Below, in pieces: positions 53,758 to 63,905 of a DNA stretch of 64,000 nt (positions are counted from its first letter, which is position 1; every line of letters begins with the position of its first letter). The DNA is from Improbicoccus pseudotrichonymphae (GTDB lineage: Bacteria > Bacillota > Clostridia > Oscillospirales > Acutalibacteraceae), in assembly GCA_036322855.1 (NCBI GenBank), contig AP027924.1, positions 744,001 to 808,000 of the forward strand, written 5' to 3'. Under the pieces are notes generated by a model. It saw nothing but the letters and a program-made list of their open reading frames with translations. It was not told the origin of the DNA and searched no databases. Position numbers and translations under genes: made by a program.

Positions 53758-55097
53758 AAAAAGAAAAAATAAGTAATAATGAAAATAATAAGAAGATTAA
53801 TAAAAGTAATAAGATAATATCTTCTATTTTGGCTGTTGCTATGTGTTTCCAACCGGTTGTAGTGATCAATTCTAGTGCAAATAGTGAAACCGTTTGGCCG
53901 ACTGAACAATTAGATTTTTTAGATGGAGATGGTAATTTAGACATTTTAAAACGCACTGATGAAAGCAAAAAAGAGGATTTAAATTTAGATAAAAACAAAA
54001 AAAGCGAAAAAAGTAAAGAACCCAAAGATTTAATCAAAGATTTAAGTTTAAAGGGAAAACTAGAAATCTGTGCGTCTTTCTTTTCATTTTGTGCTTTGTC
54101 TGTGATATGTCTTATGGTTGTGCTTCAATCTTGTTTTGAGCTTATGCGTGATTTTGTTTCTTATTTAACAAGAAGAAATGATTTACCAAGAAGAAATAAT
54201 TTACCAAGAAGAAATAATTTACCAAGAAGAAATGATTTACTAGATAATTTACCAAGAAAAAATCTTTTAATAACAATAAGAAATGATTTACCAATAATAA
54301 ATTTTTTACCAATAAGAAATGAATTGGAAAATTTTGAAGAAATCGATCTGATCAAAATAGATTATGGTTATATTGTAGATTGGAATAAATATGAAAAAGT
54401 AGATCAAGAAGGATATTCGTTTATATATTGGGTTTTAGGTTGTTTACCGAATAAAAGTATTAGAGAAATTGTTTTGCAATGCTATAGCAATTCGTTAATT
54501 AATGGTCGAAAACAAGAATATTCCAATTCCATTGACATTGCAGTACAAAAAGAGAATTATAAAATTGAGGAAATTGAGGAATATGTTAAAAATGAATATG
54601 ACAAAATAATTAAAAATTTTAAGAAAGTGCAGAATAAAGTGCTGCCAGAAAGTTGTTTTGAACAAATAGAAGAAATATTTGAAGAAATAAGTAATGAAGA
54701 TCAAAAGGATTTCATAGCGAATTTAGGAATAATTATTATCTTTCTTTATTTATCATCATCGAGTAGAGGAGCATTAGGATATAAATCACGAATCATCAAC
54801 GAAGGAGAAGGACATGTGGCTTATTTTAGAATTATTGCAACAGAAGCCGTCAAACGTCTTCTTGCGATAATTAGCAGAGAAGGACTACCTGAAGATTACG
54901 GAAAAATTAGGGATAAACTAACACGTGTTCTTTCTAGATTATCAGAAAGTAATACATGCTTTGACTTAGATTGTGTTTTTAGTTTATTTTTTTCAAATAT
55001 CCAAAGTTACATTTGTTTTTATCCGATTCTTCATAACTTTGTTGAAAAATTACCAAAAAATTGGGAATGGGAACATATAAAACATATAAAGTATTAG
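53754..55097 (+). CDS. GA-leader family protein, copy E
   Basis: 447 residues from ATG2 (AGGGGG upstream). Signal-like KIISSILAVAMCFQPVVVI, acidic linker, hydrophobic segment near residues 102-130, a tandem repeat of (N/D)LPRRN units from 15-base repeats, then the C-terminal domain shared with copy C (GYSFIYWVLGCLPNKSIREI, SSSSRGALGYKS, YFRIIATEAVKRLL). Function unknown. Confidence 0.7.
54164..54260 (+). repeat. 15-bp tandem repeats in copy E
   Basis: Units of the form TTACCAAGAAGAAAT(AA/GA) repeated at least four times, giving LPRRN(N/D); shorter variants continue to about 54320. Units are in frame, so only protein length varies. Confidence 0.8.
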
Positions 55098-55188
55098 AAG
55101 GAGATTGCGGGTTTTCAATAGATCTCAGATGAATATCTGTAGCAATATTTAGAATTTATTAATTTTTTACAATACACGATCCAAAACT

Positions 55189-56220
55189 TTATTGGTTTAA
55201 TTGATTTATGTTGGAATTAGAATTTATTAATGAATAATCGTTGTTATGATTCGCGTTTAGATCGAGGAAGATAACTTTAGCGTTATCCTCTATTTCTCCC
55301 TCGGAAATAATCGTATTTGGACCTATTACACAGTTTTTTCCAATTTTTGTTTTTCCTGAAATCTCAACATCTTGCAAAATCATCGTTCCTTCGCCTATCT
55401 CTACATTTTTACCTATGGTCACATTGTCTTTGCAGGGTATATGTATTCCCTGTTCTTCTAATTTGGAAATAATATTTATCTTTGCCAAATTATTTAAATT
55501 TTCTAATTGCTCCGGTGTGTTTGCACCCAAAACTATGCCTGCATCCACTTTATACGTGCCAACTTTTAATCCAGCATCTATAAAAAGTTTGACAATCGAA
55601 GTCAGATAATACTCCCCAGAGTAACTTTTTTTTATTAGTTCTAAATATTTTAATAATTCGCTTATATTAAACCAATATGCACCGGAATTTATCTCGCTTA
55701 TTTGTTTTGTTTCTTTACATGCCTCGCGTTCTTCTACGATTGCGCAAACATTTTCGTTGTCATCTCTCAATATCCTTCCGTAACCTTCCGGATTATCCAA
55801 TTCAGTCGTAATTATTGTACAAACATTTTTATTTTTTTTGTGATAATCAAAAGATGACATAATCGTTTTCCTGTCTATGAAAGGACTATCCCCATTAAGA
55901 ATTAAAACATAATTATCTTCATTTCTTTTTAAAAATTCCGAAGCACATTTAATTGCATGGGCCGTGCCGCATCTTCGTGATTGCATCGCGATTTCGCAGT
56001 TATATCCGGATTTATTTAAAAAATCCATAACTAAATTATATTTATAACCCAAAACAACACAAATATCTTTTATTCCGCAATCACAAACAGAATCAAGTAC
56101 CCAGCCCAACATAGGCTCAAACAACACTTCCGAAAGTACTTTTGGCTTATTTGTTTTCATCCTTATCCCTTTTCCGGCTGCCAACACAATACAATTCAAT
56201 TTGGACAATTCTCCAATCAC
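55189..56220 (-). CDS. glmU: GlmU-type uridyltransferase with shortened acetyltransferase domain
   Basis: 343 residues against about 455 for full GlmU. The N-terminal pyrophosphorylase domain is complete (LAAGKGIRMKTNKPKVL, CGTAHAI, LNGDSPFI, NPEGYGRI, INSGAYWF). The left-handed beta-helix stops after about four hexapeptide turns and lacks the catalytic His and acetyl-CoA site, ending in an Asn-rich tail. So it can make UDP-GlcNAc only if GlcN-1-P acetylation is done elsewhere. GTG at 56220 or TTG at 56199 as start. Confidence 0.85.
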   Translation of the reverse strand: MIGELSKLNCIVLAAGKGIRMKTNKPKVLSEVLFEPMLGWVLDSVCDCGIKDICVVLGYKYNLVMDFLNKSGYNCEIAMQSRRCGTAHAIKCASEFLKRNEDNYVLILNGDSPFIDRKTIMSSFDYHKKNKNVCTIITTELDNPEGYGRILRDDNENVCAIVEEREACKETKQISEINSGAYWFNISELLKYLELIKKSYSGEYYLTSIVKLFIDAGLKVGTYKVDAGIVLGANTPEQLENLNNLAKINIISKLEEQGIHIPCKDNVTIGKNVEIGEGTMILQDVEISGKTKIGKNCVIGPNTIISEGEIEDNAKVIFLDLNANHNNDYSLINSNSNINQLNQ

Positions 56221-56440
56221 TCCAAAAACAAAACTATCAGGAAATTTTATTAAAAATCAAAGCGAGTTATTCTCAAAGAATACTTTTCATATTATTCCAA
56301 AAAACAAAAACACGTGTACAAAAAATAAAACATAAACTCATTTTATTGCTTTTTTCAAAAAATTCAATTTAACAAACAAGAATTAAAATGAATAAAATTA
56401 AAAAATAATTTATTTTATTTTTAATTCCGGGGCGAAAATT

Positions 56441-57436
56441 ATGACAATTAAATCGAAATATAATCTCATTTTCATATTAATCATAATTTTATTCTTTATT
56501 ATTGTTTATTTATGTAAAATAAATACAAATAATCAACATAATTTAATAAAAATTAATGAAGTCACAAGATCCATATTTTATGCTCCACAATATGTAGCTA
56601 TAGAACTCGGTTATTTTGAAGACGAAGGAATAAATGTTGAACTGATGACTTCAAATGGTTCCGATCAAGCTATGTCTTCTATTATTTCGGGTTCAAGCGA
56701 TATTGCTCTTGTTGGGCCGGAAACAGCTGTGTATATCTATCAGAAAGGCAAAAAAAATTATCCTGTAATTTTTGCATCTTTGACAAAAAGAGATGGGCAC
56801 TTTCTTGTAGGAAAAGAAAAAAAAGAAGATTTTAATTGGGAAAATTTGAATGGCAAATGTGTAATATCCAACAGAAAAGGTAGTTTGCCCTATATGTTAT
56901 TTTTATATATTACATACATAAAGAAAATAAAACCAAAAATCATAGATAACATTTCATTGGATTCTGCACCCACGGCATATATTTCAGGAGCAGGGGATTA
57001 TATTAATCTTTTGGAGCCATCTGCAACTTCGATTAAAAATAAGACAAATTCAAATATTTTAAAATCACTTTCTTCAGAAACAAAAGACATACCGTATACA
57101 GTTTATAGTTGTACCAGTGAATATTTTAACTCAAATAAAAAAACCATTTCAAAATTCGTTAGAGCGATTAATAAAGCGCAGTTTTGGATTGAAAAAAACA
57201 ATAGCGAAACGATTGCAAATTCAATAAAAGGACATTTTCCCCATGATAATCTTGAAAATATAACTTTATTTGTGGAAAAGTACAAAGAAAATGGTGTTTG
57301 GAATCAAGAAGTAGAAATTGGAAAAAAGTCGATAGATTTTCTGAAAGAAGTGATGATAAATGCACGGGAATTAGAAAACGGGACCGACATAAACAAAATT
57401 TTTAAAAATTCAAGTGATATTAATGAAGGTAATTGA
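56441..57436 (+). CDS. ABC importer substrate-binding protein (NMT1/SsuA-like)
   Basis: 331 residues. N-terminal membrane segment with a lipobox-like Cys (IIVYLCK), then FYAPQYVAIELGYFEDEGIN and SGSSDIALVGPE, typical of NMT1/THI5-like binding proteins that carry thiamine precursors, sulfonates, taurine or nitrate. Substrate cannot be told from sequence. Its end overlaps the ATPase gene by 14 bases. Confidence 0.82.
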   Translation: MTIKSKYNLIFILIIILFFIIVYLCKINTNNQHNLIKINEVTRSIFYAPQYVAIELGYFEDEGINVELMTSNGSDQAMSSIISGSSDIALVGPETAVYIYQKGKKNYPVIFASLTKRDGHFLVGKEKKEDFNWENLNGKCVISNRKGSLPYMLFLYITYIKKIKPKIIDNISLDSAPTAYISGAGDYINLLEPSATSIKNKTNSNILKSLSSETKDIPYTVYSCTSEYFNSNKKTISKFVRAINKAQFWIEKNNSETIANSIKGHFPHDNLENITLFVEKYKENGVWNQEVEIGKKSIDFLKEVMINARELENGTDINKIFKNSSDINEGN

Positions 57437-58190
57437 ATTTGAGGACGTAAGCATGATTTATCGCACTCTGACAAAAGAAATTTTGGCAATTAAAAATATA
57501 AATTTGGGAATCAACAGCGGAGAATTTTTAACTTTAATTGGCCCAAGCGGTTGCGGAAAAAGCACGATATTTTTACTGATTTTAGGATTAATTCGACCTA
57601 CTTTTGGTCAGATAAGAATTAAAGGCATGGCGCCGGATAAACATCAATACAATATAGGTTGTATTCTCCAGCAAGATCATTTGCTTCCTTGGCGCACAAT
57701 AGAACAAAATGCTTTTTTGGGTCTTGAAATCAGAAAAAAACTTACATACGAAAACAAACAATTTGTTTTAAATCTTTTGAAAAGATATGGATTAGAAAAA
57801 TTTTTAAATTTTAAACCCTCACAAATTTCCGGAGGAATGAAACAAAAAGTTGCTTTGATAAGAACGCTTGCGATGAATCCTGAAATTTTGTTACTCGATG
57901 AGCCTTTTTCCGCGCTTGATTCTCAATCTAAAATCAAAATTTCCGACGAAATATATGAGATAGTAAAAAAAGAAAACAAAACTGCCATTTTGATTACTCA
58001 CGACATACAAGAAGCCATATGCATGTCTGATAGAATAATAACGCTTTCGGGTAATCCGGGTAAAATCAAAAACGTACTTAAAATAAGAATCGAACGAGAA
58101 AATTATTTGCAAAGAATAAAAAATAAAAAATTCAACTTTTATTTCGAAACATTATGGGAAGGAATTGAAAAAAATGAAAAAAAGTTATAA
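57423..58190 (+). CDS. ABC importer ATPase (SsuB/TauB/ThiZ-like)
   Basis: Walker A GPSGCGKST, Q-loop LQQDHLLPW, signature ISGGMKQK, Walker B ILLLDEPFSALD, H-loop ITHDI. 255 residues from the ATG at 57423. Provides energy for the importer encoded with its neighbours. Confidence 0.92.
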   Translation: MKVIEFEDVSMIYRTLTKEILAIKNINLGINSGEFLTLIGPSGCGKSTIFLLILGLIRPTFGQIRIKGMAPDKHQYNIGCILQQDHLLPWRTIEQNAFLGLEIRKKLTYENKQFVLNLLKRYGLEKFLNFKPSQISGGMKQKVALIRTLAMNPEILLLDEPFSALDSQSKIKISDEIYEIVKKENKTAILITHDIQEAICMSDRIITLSGNPGKIKNVLKIRIERENYLQRIKNKKFNFYFETLWEGIEKNEKKL

Positions 58191-58986
58191 GGCATTTTCA
58201 GAAGAACAAATTTTATTTTTAAAAAAACAAAAATCTAGAAAAAATATGATTTTATTAACACAAATATCTATATTTTTAATTTTCTTGGTGTTTTGGGAAT
58301 TATTATCTAGATTTAATTTTATTGATCCATTTCTAACAAGTTCACCAACCAGAATTTTCAAAACATTGATTTATTTATACAAAAGCAAACAACTATTCGG
58401 CAATATGTTTACAACTTTTTTGGAAACATTTTTGTCTTTTATCATAAGCATAACTTTTAGTTTTTTTTCAGCTGCTTTTCTTTGGTGGTTTGATATTTTC
58501 GAAAAAATAAGCAGGCCGTATATATCTATACTCAATGCGCTCCCCAAAATTGCGTTGGGGCCGATAATAATCATTTGGTTAGGCGCAAATGTAAAATCTA
58601 TAATAATTATAGCCATTTTGGTTTCCTGCGTTGTGAGCATATTAAGCCTGATTTCCGGATTTAAAAATATCGATAAAAACAAAATTTTATTCATGAAAAC
58701 TTTGAGAGCGAATAAATTTCAAATTTTTAAAAAAATAATTTTGCCAATGAATATAAACAACATAATAGTCAATTTGAAAATAAACATAGGAATGTCGCTT
58801 ATAGGTGTGGTAAGCGCCGAATTCTTGATTTCCAAAAAGGGAATAGGATATTTTATAATATATGGTTTTCAAACATTTAAATTGGACTTAGTAATATTCG
58901 GATTGATTTTACTTATAGCAATCGTCTTGATCCTATATTTAATCGTCTCCAAAGTGGAAAATTTTTTCAAAGAATATCGACAATAA
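58174..58986 (+). CDS. ABC importer permease (SsuC/TauC-like)
   Basis: About 270 residues with six predicted membrane helices and the permease EAA-like loop (LRANKFQIFKKIILPMNI) and ALPKIALGPIIIIWLG. ATG at 58174 overlaps the ATPase gene by 17 bases; GGAAGGA lies about ten bases upstream. Completes a three-gene operon. Confidence 0.9.
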   Translation: MKKSYKAFSEEQILFLKKQKSRKNMILLTQISIFLIFLVFWELLSRFNFIDPFLTSSPTRIFKTLIYLYKSKQLFGNMFTTFLETFLSFIISITFSFFSAAFLWWFDIFEKISRPYISILNALPKIALGPIIIIWLGANVKSIIIIAILVSCVVSILSLISGFKNIDKNKILFMKTLRANKFQIFKKIILPMNINNIIVNLKINIGMSLIGVVSAEFLISKKGIGYFIIYGFQTFKLDLVIFGLILLIAIVLILYLIVSKVENFFKEYRQ

Positions 58987-59053
58987 ATTTTATTCGAAGT
59001 TATTCAAAACCTTACAAAACATTCAATACGTTTATATTTTTATGGATTTCATT

Positions 59054-59220
59054 AAATCTCTTTCCAAACTAAGTAATCGTATCAAAATAATCTGTTTGTG
59101 TGAAACTTTGTATTCATAAGATTAAAAAAGCAAAAGTTCTCGCGCGCATAAAATGCGTTTTGATCTTTTGTCTTTTAGTTTTATAAAATACTCGTTTTGG
59201 AAGAGTTCTGGAAAGAAATG
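59054..59220. mobile_element. IS5-type MITE, diverged
   Basis: Ends AATCTCTTTCCAAACTAAG and GTTCTGGAAAGAAATG resemble the inverted repeats of the 22201 element; the interior shares TTTATAAAATACTCGTTTTGG with the MITE at 39496. No coding capacity. It fills the gap between the importer operon and copy G. Confidence 0.55.
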
Positions 59221-59317
59221 TGTACGTAAGAAATAAATTTTATAAGATATTATTAATTCAAATACTTAGAGATAAAAATCTATAAATATATCTTTCAAAA
59301 TTGTTTTTATTATTTTG

Positions 59318-59345
59318 TTGACAAAAAAATTCAAGATGTTACAAT
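59318..59345 (+). promoter_or_regulatory. Promoter of copy G
   Basis: TTGACA (59318-59323), 16-base spacer, TACAAT (59340-59345). A degenerate TGGTA/TACCGG hairpin follows. Confidence 0.75.
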
Positions 59346-59374
59346 TATCCTAACTGGTAGTCTTTACCGGTATT

Positions 59375-60505
59375 TTGGAATTGAATAAGTTTGTCAAACC
59401 TCTTATGAGCTCTCTAAATTCGAGGGAGGTGGTCTCTACGAAAAAAGAAAACAATAGAATAGATAATAACGAAAAAAGCAAGAAGGTTAGTAAAAACAAT
59501 AAGATAGTTTCTTTTATTTTGTCTGTTATTATGTGTTTTCAACCACTTGTTAAGGCCAGCTTTGATTCGGAAATTCATGTTAAACCGGCGTCGGATAATA
59601 TGGTGGGTAGTAATTTGAATGTTTTGAATAAGCCTATCAAAAACGAAAGTGATGTCGAAAGTGATGTCGAATTTGAAGACAGTGTTTTATTTTCAAATCC
59701 AATAAGTTGTTTTTCAATTGTTTTACTGGGTTTCGTTGCTGTGGTTGGTTTATTTTATGGAATTAAAAAAAGATTTGAGGCAAATTCCAGAGCTATTGGA
59801 TTAAAAGGAAAAATAGAAAAAGAAAAAGAATACGAACCCAGAATTAATAATTTAGAACCAAAACCCAAAAGTAATTTTGAAGAAGAACTCGAACCTGAAG
59901 TTCATAATTCAGAAAAAAAACCCGAAGATGAGAGTGTTTGTAATGATAATGTTCTGAAGGAAATGGAGGAAATCGGTAAGGTTTTTTGGGAAAAAAATCC
60001 TTTTATCAAAAAAGAGATTAAATTCTATTCAGAAAAACCTTATTTTACTTTAGATTTGGGGGAAGAGGTTTATTCATCGTGGCTCGGGTTGAAATTCGGG
60101 ATACCGCGTTTTAAAAATTTAAATCCAGAAGGAAATGGTTTTTCTGATGAATTGAAAGAAATACTTGGTGAACCTGAGGTTAAAGAATTCGTGGTCAATG
60201 AAGACAAATTAGGAAATGCATCGCACGAAGAATTACGCAAAGAAATAAGTGAATATTCCATTTTTATTTTAGATTTGGCACGAAAAAAAGAAAATATATC
60301 GGTTAAAAATTGTTATTGTACAATGATTTTTCCAAATGTTAGTTCAGGAGATATGTATTGTTGTGCGTACCATGCTTTGCGTGAAAATCATGTAGATTTT
60401 CGCTTGGTTAATATTTATTTCGTATATACGTTGAAAAATGGGGAGAAGGTGTATTTTTTAGTTCCTCAAGAATTGCTTGATAAGGGGTTTATAAAAATAG
60501 CATAA
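59375..60505 (+). CDS. GA-leader family protein, copy G (diverged, tract lost)
   Basis: 376 residues. The leader remnant NKFVKPLMSSLNSREV is fused in frame to KKENNRIDNNEKSKKVSKNN; the GA tract is gone and the position of ATG2 reads ACG. Signal-like KIVSFILSVIMCFQPLVKA, a hydrophobic segment near residues 107-128, an acidic Pro/Glu linker, and a C-terminal domain related to copies A and D (ISEYSIFILDLARKK, VYFLVPQELLDKGF). Start is uncertain: TTG at 59375 or 59381, or ATG at 59405. Confidence 0.65.
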   Translation: MELNKFVKPLMSSLNSREVVSTKKENNRIDNNEKSKKVSKNNKIVSFILSVIMCFQPLVKASFDSEIHVKPASDNMVGSNLNVLNKPIKNESDVESDVEFEDSVLFSNPISCFSIVLLGFVAVVGLFYGIKKRFEANSRAIGLKGKIEKEKEYEPRINNLEPKPKSNFEEELEPEVHNSEKKPEDESVCNDNVLKEMEEIGKVFWEKNPFIKKEIKFYSEKPYFTLDLGEEVYSSWLGLKFGIPRFKNLNPEGNGFSDELKEILGEPEVKEFVVNEDKLGNASHEELRKEISEYSIFILDLARKKENISVKNCYCTMIFPNVSSGDMYCCAYHALRENHVDFRLVNIYFVYTLKNGEKVYFLVPQELLDKGFIKIA

Positions 60506-60639
60506 ATGAATAATTAAAAATTATCTTTACCTTGGAATTATTTTGATTTGTCAGATTTTGGTTATGCTTGGCATTGATGTCTCGTTTGGATTTCTTTTTG
60601 TAAAGTCAGGTTTTTTGTGGAGTATTCCCCTATTTGTTT

Positions 60640-60985
60640 ACACCGAGTTTTGGTTCTTTAAAAAAAGTCTGAAATCATGTTTTTGACGTTAGCAAAATTT
60701 ATGTGAATATTTGAACTGATTTTTTCGTCAACAACTGCTTAAGATTTTAGAATACGTCGTTTTTTCTTTCCGAAATAATATTTTTTTGTTTATTCTTTTC
60801 TTTCATAGACGGCTTATATATTTTTCGTCCTTTTCTTAATTTTTCGTCTGGTGAGCTGCTTTTACGATTTCTACTATTTTTTAAAAGTTTCTTTTATTTT
60901 ATGCCTGTGAGTCTTCCAAAATTTTTTCTTCTGTGTTTTTTTATTTTAACTTGTTTTTTAGTTTGGAAAGAAATCTATTGACTCA
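60640..60985 (-). pseudogene. IS5-type transposase remnant with one end
   Basis: TTTAGTTTGGAAAGAAATCTA near 60960-60980 is the same terminal repeat as the right end of the 22201 element. Minus-strand pieces (NTEEKILEDSQA, KIVEIVKAAHQTK) parallel the transposase start in that element, with frame breaks. The left end is not clear. Nothing else is seen between copy G and rpmF. Confidence 0.55.
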
Positions 60986-61037
60986 TAATTATAACTTTGT
61001 TATGATCATGGAATCTTTTTGAAAATGGAGGTATATA

Positions 61038-61226
61038 ATGGCTGTTCCAAAGCGAAAAACTTCGAAAGCCAGACGTAACAAGCGTAGATCTTCTGTAAAC
61101 GTTCTGACTTTGCCCAATTTAAGCGTATGTAATCATTGCGGAAATTATTGTGTTTATCACAGGATTTGTTCGAGTTGTGGTTATTACAGAGGAAAGGCTG
61201 TTTTGACAATAAAAGAAAAAAAATAA
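61038..61226 (+). CDS. rpmF: 50S ribosomal protein L32
   Basis: 62 residues: MAVPKRKTSKARRNKRRS start and a zinc ribbon CNHCGNYCVYHRICSSCGYY. GGAGG upstream. Fourteen bases ahead of der. Confidence 0.96.
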   Translation: MAVPKRKTSKARRNKRRSSVNVLTLPNLSVCNHCGNYCVYHRICSSCGYYRGKAVLTIKEKK

Positions 61227-61240
61227 CAGGAAGGTCATAA

Positions 61241-62638
61241 GTGGATTCTTTACCAAGAATAGCTCTGGTCGGAAGAACTAATGTCGGTAAGTCGACTTTG
61301 TTCAACAAATTGACAGAAAGCAGAAAGTCCGTTGTGTTCGATTCTAACGGTGTAACTCGCGATCCGATCGAGTCTTTGTGCTATTTTAATAAGAATAAAA
61401 TTTTGCTGATTGATTGTGGCGGGCTCGATTATGATTCATCTGATTCTATGTCTCGTATGATTACCGAAGCGGCCGAAAAAAAGATAGAATCTTGCGATGT
61501 CTTGTTAATGGTTGTCGATGTAAATTCTGGATTACTACCCGATGATAAAAAGATAGCTTTAAAATTAAAAAGAATTTCAAAACCTGTTATTTTATGCGCA
61601 AATAAATGCGACAACACAAAAAAGAATTTACTTTCTTACGATTTTTTTTCTCTGGGGTTGGGTGAACCATTTCCGGTTTCTTCTTTGCATGGTGACGGCA
61701 TAATTGATTTACTGGAAAAGATTTTTAGCACTTGCGAACGACTGAATCTCTTTATGGATTGTGATGACGTATCGTATCTTCAGGAAGATAGCATAAATAT
61801 CTCAGTTATAGGAAAGCCGAATGTAGGTAAATCATCTTTTTTAAACAGGATTTTTAAAGAAGACAGATTTATAGTTTCGGATATTGCCGGTACAACTAGG
61901 GATATTTTGGATTTGAATGTTATCGAAAAAAAAGAAGATGATCATGTCACGAGATATATATTTGCAGATACTCCGGGTATAAGAAGAAGAAAAAAAAATG
62001 CGGGCAAAATTGAATATTATGGCGTAATAAGAACGCACAACTCAATTGAAAGTTCTGATATTTGTATTTGTATGATCGATGCAACTGAAGGCATAACAAG
62101 TCAAGATATTAAAATCATCGGACTAACTAAAAATTACGGTAAGGCTTGTATATTATTGATCAATAAGTGGGATTTGATCGAAAATAAGGAATTTGAATTT
62201 ATTAAACTGAAAGAAAAAATAAAAAAATATCTCTCTTTTGCAAGTTATTTGAGATTTGTATTTGTGTCTGTAAAAACGGGACAAAATATAGATAAAATTT
62301 TCAATGTGATAAATGATATTTACAAAAATTATTCATTAAAAATTTCCACGTCGGTTTTAAATAATTTATTAGGTCAGATTGTAATTCGTGTGCCTACTCC
62401 TGAAATCAATAGGCAAAAATTAAAAATTTATTACTTTTTGCAGACCGGTGTAAAACCGCCGGTGTTTACTTTTTTTGTAAATAAGAAAAAACTTTTTCAT
62501 TTTTCATATCAGCGTTACATAGAAAATTGTCTACGGCAATCGTTTGAATTTTCGGGAGTACCAATAAAGTTTCTGATAAGAGAAAAAAATGAAAAGATTA
62601 TCAGTGAAAAATTAATCAGGAGGAAAATAAGTGAATAG
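61241..62638 (+). CDS. der: Ribosome-assembly GTPase Der
   Basis: Two tandem G domains: GRTNVGKSTLFNKL with DCGGLD and NKCD, then GKPNVGKSSFLNRI with DTPGIRRR and NKWD, followed by the KH-like C-terminal domain. Acts in 50S maturation. 465 residues, GTG start after AGGAAGG. Stop overlaps glyA by eight bases. Confidence 0.96.
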   Translation: MDSLPRIALVGRTNVGKSTLFNKLTESRKSVVFDSNGVTRDPIESLCYFNKNKILLIDCGGLDYDSSDSMSRMITEAAEKKIESCDVLLMVVDVNSGLLPDDKKIALKLKRISKPVILCANKCDNTKKNLLSYDFFSLGLGEPFPVSSLHGDGIIDLLEKIFSTCERLNLFMDCDDVSYLQEDSINISVIGKPNVGKSSFLNRIFKEDRFIVSDIAGTTRDILDLNVIEKKEDDHVTRYIFADTPGIRRRKKNAGKIEYYGVIRTHNSIESSDICICMIDATEGITSQDIKIIGLTKNYGKACILLINKWDLIENKEFEFIKLKEKIKKYLSFASYLRFVFVSVKTGQNIDKIFNVINDIYKNYSLKISTSVLNNLLGQIVIRVPTPEINRQKLKIYYFLQTGVKPPVFTFFVNKKKLFHFSYQRYIENCLRQSFEFSGVPIKFLIREKNEKIISEKLIRRKISE

Positions 62639-63890
62639 ATATCTAGGGACATGTTTTAGCGAATTAAGAAAAGTAGATCCAGAAGTTGAATCTGCAATTT
62701 TAAATGAACTTAATCGTCAACAAAAAAATATTGAATTAATAGCTTCTGAAAATATAGTTTCTGAAGCTGTTATGGCGGCCATGGGAAATGTAATGACAAA
62801 TAAATATGCAGAAGGATATCCCAATAAGAGATATTATGGAGGTTGTAAATTTGTTGATGTCGTCGAAGAACTCGCGCAAGATAGGGCTAAAAAACTCTTC
62901 GGTGCGGAAAGTGTAAATGTTCAGCCTCATTCCGGAGCTCAAGCAAACGCTTCGGTCTACTATTCAATTTTGGAGCATGGCGATACGGTATTGGGTATGA
63001 ATCTGACAGAAGGAGGCCATTTAACACACGGTTCTAAAGCTAATTCCAGCGGGAGGTTTTACAATTTTGTTTCTTATGGGGTAAACAAAGAGGGTTTTAT
63101 TGATTACGATGAAGTTTTGGATATAGCTTTAAAAAATCGCCCAAAATTAATTGTTTGTGGCGCAAGCGCATACCCCAGAAAAATCGATTTTAAAAAATTC
63201 AGGAAGATAGCAGATAAATGTAATGCGATGGTAATGGCCGACATGGCTCATATAGCAGGAATTGTGGCTGTTGGTTTACATGAAAATCCTGTTCCCTATT
63301 GTGAATTCGTTACAACGACCACACATAAAACATTGCGCGGGCCGCGTGGAGGCATGATTATGTGCAAAAAAGAATTTGAACAGAAAATCAATAAGTCTGT
63401 TTTTCCAGGGAATCAAGGCGGGCCTCTCATGCATGTGATTGCTGCAAAAGCCGTTTGTTTCAAAGAGGCATTAGATAAAAAATTTAAGGTGCATATTCGA
63501 GCCGTTTTAGATAATTGTCAAGCAATGGTTAATAGATTGATTAGAAATGGTATGAAAATTGTTTCCGGCGGAAGCGATAATCATATGTTTTTGATAGATT
63601 TAAAAGAGTCCGAAATGAGTGGGCATGAATTTGAAAAAAAATTGGATGAGGTTAATATTACGGTTAACAAAAATACGATTCCGGGGGAGACTCGAATTCC
63701 AAGTTTGGCAAGCGGAATAAGAATAGGCACTCCGGCAATAACGAGTCGAGGCATGGGAGAGGAACAATGTGAAAAGATAGCGGATTTAATACACTCGGTG
63801 TACAAAGATAATGACAAAAAGAAATACGGTATCATACTCGAAGAAGTTAAAAAACTAACCGACGCATATCCTGTTTACAATAATTTATGA
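62631..63890 (+). CDS. glyA: Serine hydroxymethyltransferase
   Basis: PLP enzyme interconverting serine and glycine with tetrahydrofolate. IELIASENIVSEAVM, NKYAEGYPNKRYYGGC, QPHSGAQAN, MADMAHIAGIVA, the PLP lysine TTTTHKTLRGPRGG and ITSRGMGEE are all present. 419 residues, GTG start with AGGAGG. Confidence 0.97.
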   Translation: MNRYLGTCFSELRKVDPEVESAILNELNRQQKNIELIASENIVSEAVMAAMGNVMTNKYAEGYPNKRYYGGCKFVDVVEELAQDRAKKLFGAESVNVQPHSGAQANASVYYSILEHGDTVLGMNLTEGGHLTHGSKANSSGRFYNFVSYGVNKEGFIDYDEVLDIALKNRPKLIVCGASAYPRKIDFKKFRKIADKCNAMVMADMAHIAGIVAVGLHENPVPYCEFVTTTTHKTLRGPRGGMIMCKKEFEQKINKSVFPGNQGGPLMHVIAAKAVCFKEALDKKFKVHIRAVLDNCQAMVNRLIRNGMKIVSGGSDNHMFLIDLKESEMSGHEFEKKLDEVNITVNKNTIPGETRIPSLASGIRIGTPAITSRGMGEEQCEKIADLIHSVYKDNDKKKYGIILEEVKKLTDAYPVYNNL

Positions 63891-63905
63891 TTTGGAGTGA
63901 TTTTT

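Noticed and set aside
54164..54320. Regular short repeats that could suggest a CRISPR array
   Set aside because: Units are 15 bases, contiguous, in frame and encode LPRRN; no spacers and no cas genes.
56221..56440. Riboswitch (for example TPP) before the ABC importer
   Set aside because: I looked for the conserved TPP core because NMT1-like binding proteins can serve thiamine uptake, but saw none.
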